Source of the DNA: Candidatus Megaera endosymbiont of Mesostigma viride | Lineage (GTDB): Bacteria > Pseudomonadota > Alphaproteobacteria > Rickettsiales > Rickettsiaceae | Reading direction: 5' to 3' | Assembly: GCA_020410825.1 (NCBI GenBank) | Contig: CP084576.1 | Span: 310,001-374,000, forward strand | Length of the DNA stretch: 64,000 nt | Part shown: piece by piece, positions 63,116 through 64,000 of the stretch | How positions within the stretch are numbered: the stretch's first letter is position 1 | Layout of the letters: each line of letters opens with the position of its first letter | Translations under genes and position numbers: made by a program | The notes under the pieces: model-generated | The model's database searches: none | Told to the model about the DNA's origin: nothing | The model's input: the letters and a program-made list of their open reading frames with translations, nothing else

Positions 63116-63133
63116 AAATAGTTCCCTATTTGG
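63114..63133 (-). promoter_or_regulatory. GNRA-capped hairpin in the tRNA-Phe 5' leader
   Basis: CCAAATAG / CTATTTGG (eight pairs) with the loop GGAA on the minus strand. The last two bases of the right arm are G1 and G2 of the tRNA. The stem would compete with the tRNA acceptor stem or mark the RNase P cut. Confidence 0.5.
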
Positions 63134-63158
63134 AAGTTTTTTATGAATGGTATTGAAG

Positions 63159-63186
63159 TAGATATCTTAGACGAACTTATAGTCAA
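63159..63186 (-). promoter_or_regulatory. Possible tRNA-Phe promoter
   Basis: Minus strand TTGACT (63186-63181), 16-base spacer, TATCTA (63164-63159). The leader to G1 would be about 37 bases, which includes the hairpin. Confidence 0.35.
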
Positions 63187-63315
63187 TAAAATTTATTATG
63201 TCTATAAGAAATTTCGTAACCTAGGTTAAATTAGTAAGAGAGTTGGCAAATGTGCAGAGTTATGTTTTATTTTAACCGTTATGAGGGAATTTCTAACAAA
63301 AGATACCGAAGAAAC

Positions 63316-63344
63316 TTGAAAAGGTATAGACTAGTTTATATACT
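63316..63344 (+). promoter_or_regulatory. Probable sdhCD promoter
   Basis: TTGAAA (63316-63321), 17-base spacer, TATACT (63339-63344). Five of six bases match in each box. The start would be near 63351, 37 bases before the sdhC ATG. Confidence 0.6.
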
Positions 63345-63387
63345 TTAGTTTGAAATAAGTAGAGTTAATCAAAGCGAGTATTATTTC

Positions 63388-63777
63388 ATGCAAAAATCTC
63401 GAGAAGAAATACACAAAGCACGACCAATTTCTCCACATCTTAGTATTTACAAACCTCAGATCAGTTCAGTATTATCGATAGGTCACCGTCTCAGCGGTGT
63501 TGGGTTATTTTTTATGATTTCTGCTTTAGGTTGGTGGTTTATTTTATGGGTGTTCAGTAAATTTGACCCGATATATTTAAAAATTTTCGATAGTTCTTTT
63601 GTCAGGTTTTTACTAATTGTTACGAGTTACGGATTTTTTTACCATTTATGTACAGGCATCAGGCATTTAATATGGGATACTGGCTGGGGATTTTCTATTA
63701 GAGCCATAAATTATTCCGGCTGGTTAGCTGTTATTGCTTCTATATTATTAACACTAATTTTTTGGATGTTTGTCTAA
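63388..63777 (+). CDS. sdhC: Succinate dehydrogenase cytochrome b556 subunit
   Basis: One of two membrane anchors of complex II, binding haem b and quinone. It begins with RPISPHLSIYKPQISSVLSIGHRLSGVGLF, the family's first helix with its conserved Ser and His-Arg. The haem ligand is probably H86 in YGFFYHLCTGIRHLIWD. Three membrane helices in 129 residues is normal. It is followed by sdhD after 28 bases, and further sdh genes are expected past the window. FumC at the other end works in the same cycle. Confidence 0.95.
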   Translation: MQKSREEIHKARPISPHLSIYKPQISSVLSIGHRLSGVGLFFMISALGWWFILWVFSKFDPIYLKIFDSSFVRFLLIVTSYGFFYHLCTGIRHLIWDTGWGFSIRAINYSGWLAVIASILLTLIFWMFV

Positions 63778-63805
63778 GTTAGGGTAAATTACATATGGTT
63801 TTACA

Positions 63806-64000
63806 ATGAAAAGCGAATATAGATCAGATTTATCAAAAGCTAAAAATTTAGGGGCAGCAGGCTCTGGTTCTCATCATTGGTGGCATCAAAGGCTTACTGC
63901 TATAATAATTTCTCTCATGATATTGTGGGTAATTTCCTTTTTTGGAGATATCTCTAAAAGCAATATCACTACAGCTATTTCTCATTTAAGGAAACCTTTT
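63806..64000 (+). CDS. sdhD: Succinate dehydrogenase membrane anchor subunit, N-terminal part (3' end outside window)
   Basis: The first 65 codons of the second complex II anchor. It starts MKSEYRSDLSKAKNLGAAG, then SGSHHWWHQRLTAIIIS, a His/Trp-rich segment typical of SdhD before the first helix. The ATG at 63806 lies 28 bases after sdhC and is preferred over an out-of-frame ATG at 63794. The frame is open to the window end, so length and C-terminus are unknown. Confidence 0.9.
   Translation, partial: MKSEYRSDLSKAKNLGAAGSGSHHWWHQRLTAIIISLMILWVISFFGDISKSNITTAISHLRKPF

Noticed and set aside
63253..63351. 32-codon frame before sdhC
   Set aside because: It overlaps the sdhC promoter, lacks a ribosome-binding site and shows no family resemblance.

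Overview
The window looks like chromosomal DNA of an obligate intracellular alphaproteobacterium of the order Rickettsiales, most likely family Rickettsiaceae. Outside one repeat array the DNA is AT-rich. It carries a Tlc-type nucleotide transporter, an AmpG permease, a ProP-type MFS transporter, ThyX, a GluRS of the rickettsial kind, a lone CcmF and a scattered TCA cycle (fumC at one edge, sdhCD at the other). A complete transketolase is not expected in classical Rickettsia, so a basal lineage (Torix-group Rickettsia, Megaira-like or a related endosymbiont) is suggested. That placement is inference from gene content; no phylogeny could be run.

Layout. 1-9.2 kb: end of fumC, gltX and uup (minus), then ferredoxin-NADP reductase, folD and cysQ, an outer-membrane barrel (minus) and a CCA-adding enzyme. 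9.1-16.6 kb: ZnuA, two unrecognised proteins, ffh, a small conserved protein, a Trm112 protein, an MFS transporter and QueH. 16.7-25.3 kb: Tlc and DUF2125 protein, ispB, murA, nth (minus), monothiol glutaredoxin, an ABC ATPase and YgfZ. 25.3-30.1 kb: two small orphan genes, the first with a near-consensus promoter, a 5'UTR hairpin and a strong terminator, then AmpG and a sodium:solute symporter. 30.1-34.3 kb: prfA and a HlyD/pssA/psd block (minus), then rpmJ with a near-perfect promoter. 34.8-38.9 kb: a 1372-residue Gly/Asp/Asn/His-rich repeat protein carrying a DUF4114-like domain, the most unusual object here. 39-44.6 kb: a DUF1189-like membrane protein, transketolase, an AmpD/AmiD-like amidase with a peptidoglycan-binding domain, and an orphan protein whose 3' end has a decayed copy on the other side of the amidase. 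44.6-49 kb: ccmF and a CorC/TlyC protein (minus), thyX. 49-54 kb: murC-murB-ddl-ftsQ, an overlapping 51-codon membrane ORF and plsC. 54-62.8 kb: phaB-like reductase, M48 protease, DsbA-like protein, M23 lipoprotein, orphan kdpA preceded by an LptM-like 37-residue lipoprotein, TlpA, SppA-like protease, DUF2155 protein and a small orphan. The end holds tRNA-Phe and sdhC-sdhD.

Working together: murA, murC, murB, ddl and ftsQ make peptidoglycan and serve division. AmpG and the amidase point to turnover of that wall. pssA and psd make phosphatidylethanolamine. Tlc, the MFS proteins, the SSS symporter and ZnuA import host metabolites and ions. CcmF, TlpA and the DsbA-like protein handle periplasmic thiols and cytochrome c.

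Several gene starts were moved from the longest open frame because of ribosome-binding sites, promoters or family alignment; each entry says so. No transposase, CRISPR array, prophage or rRNA was seen.
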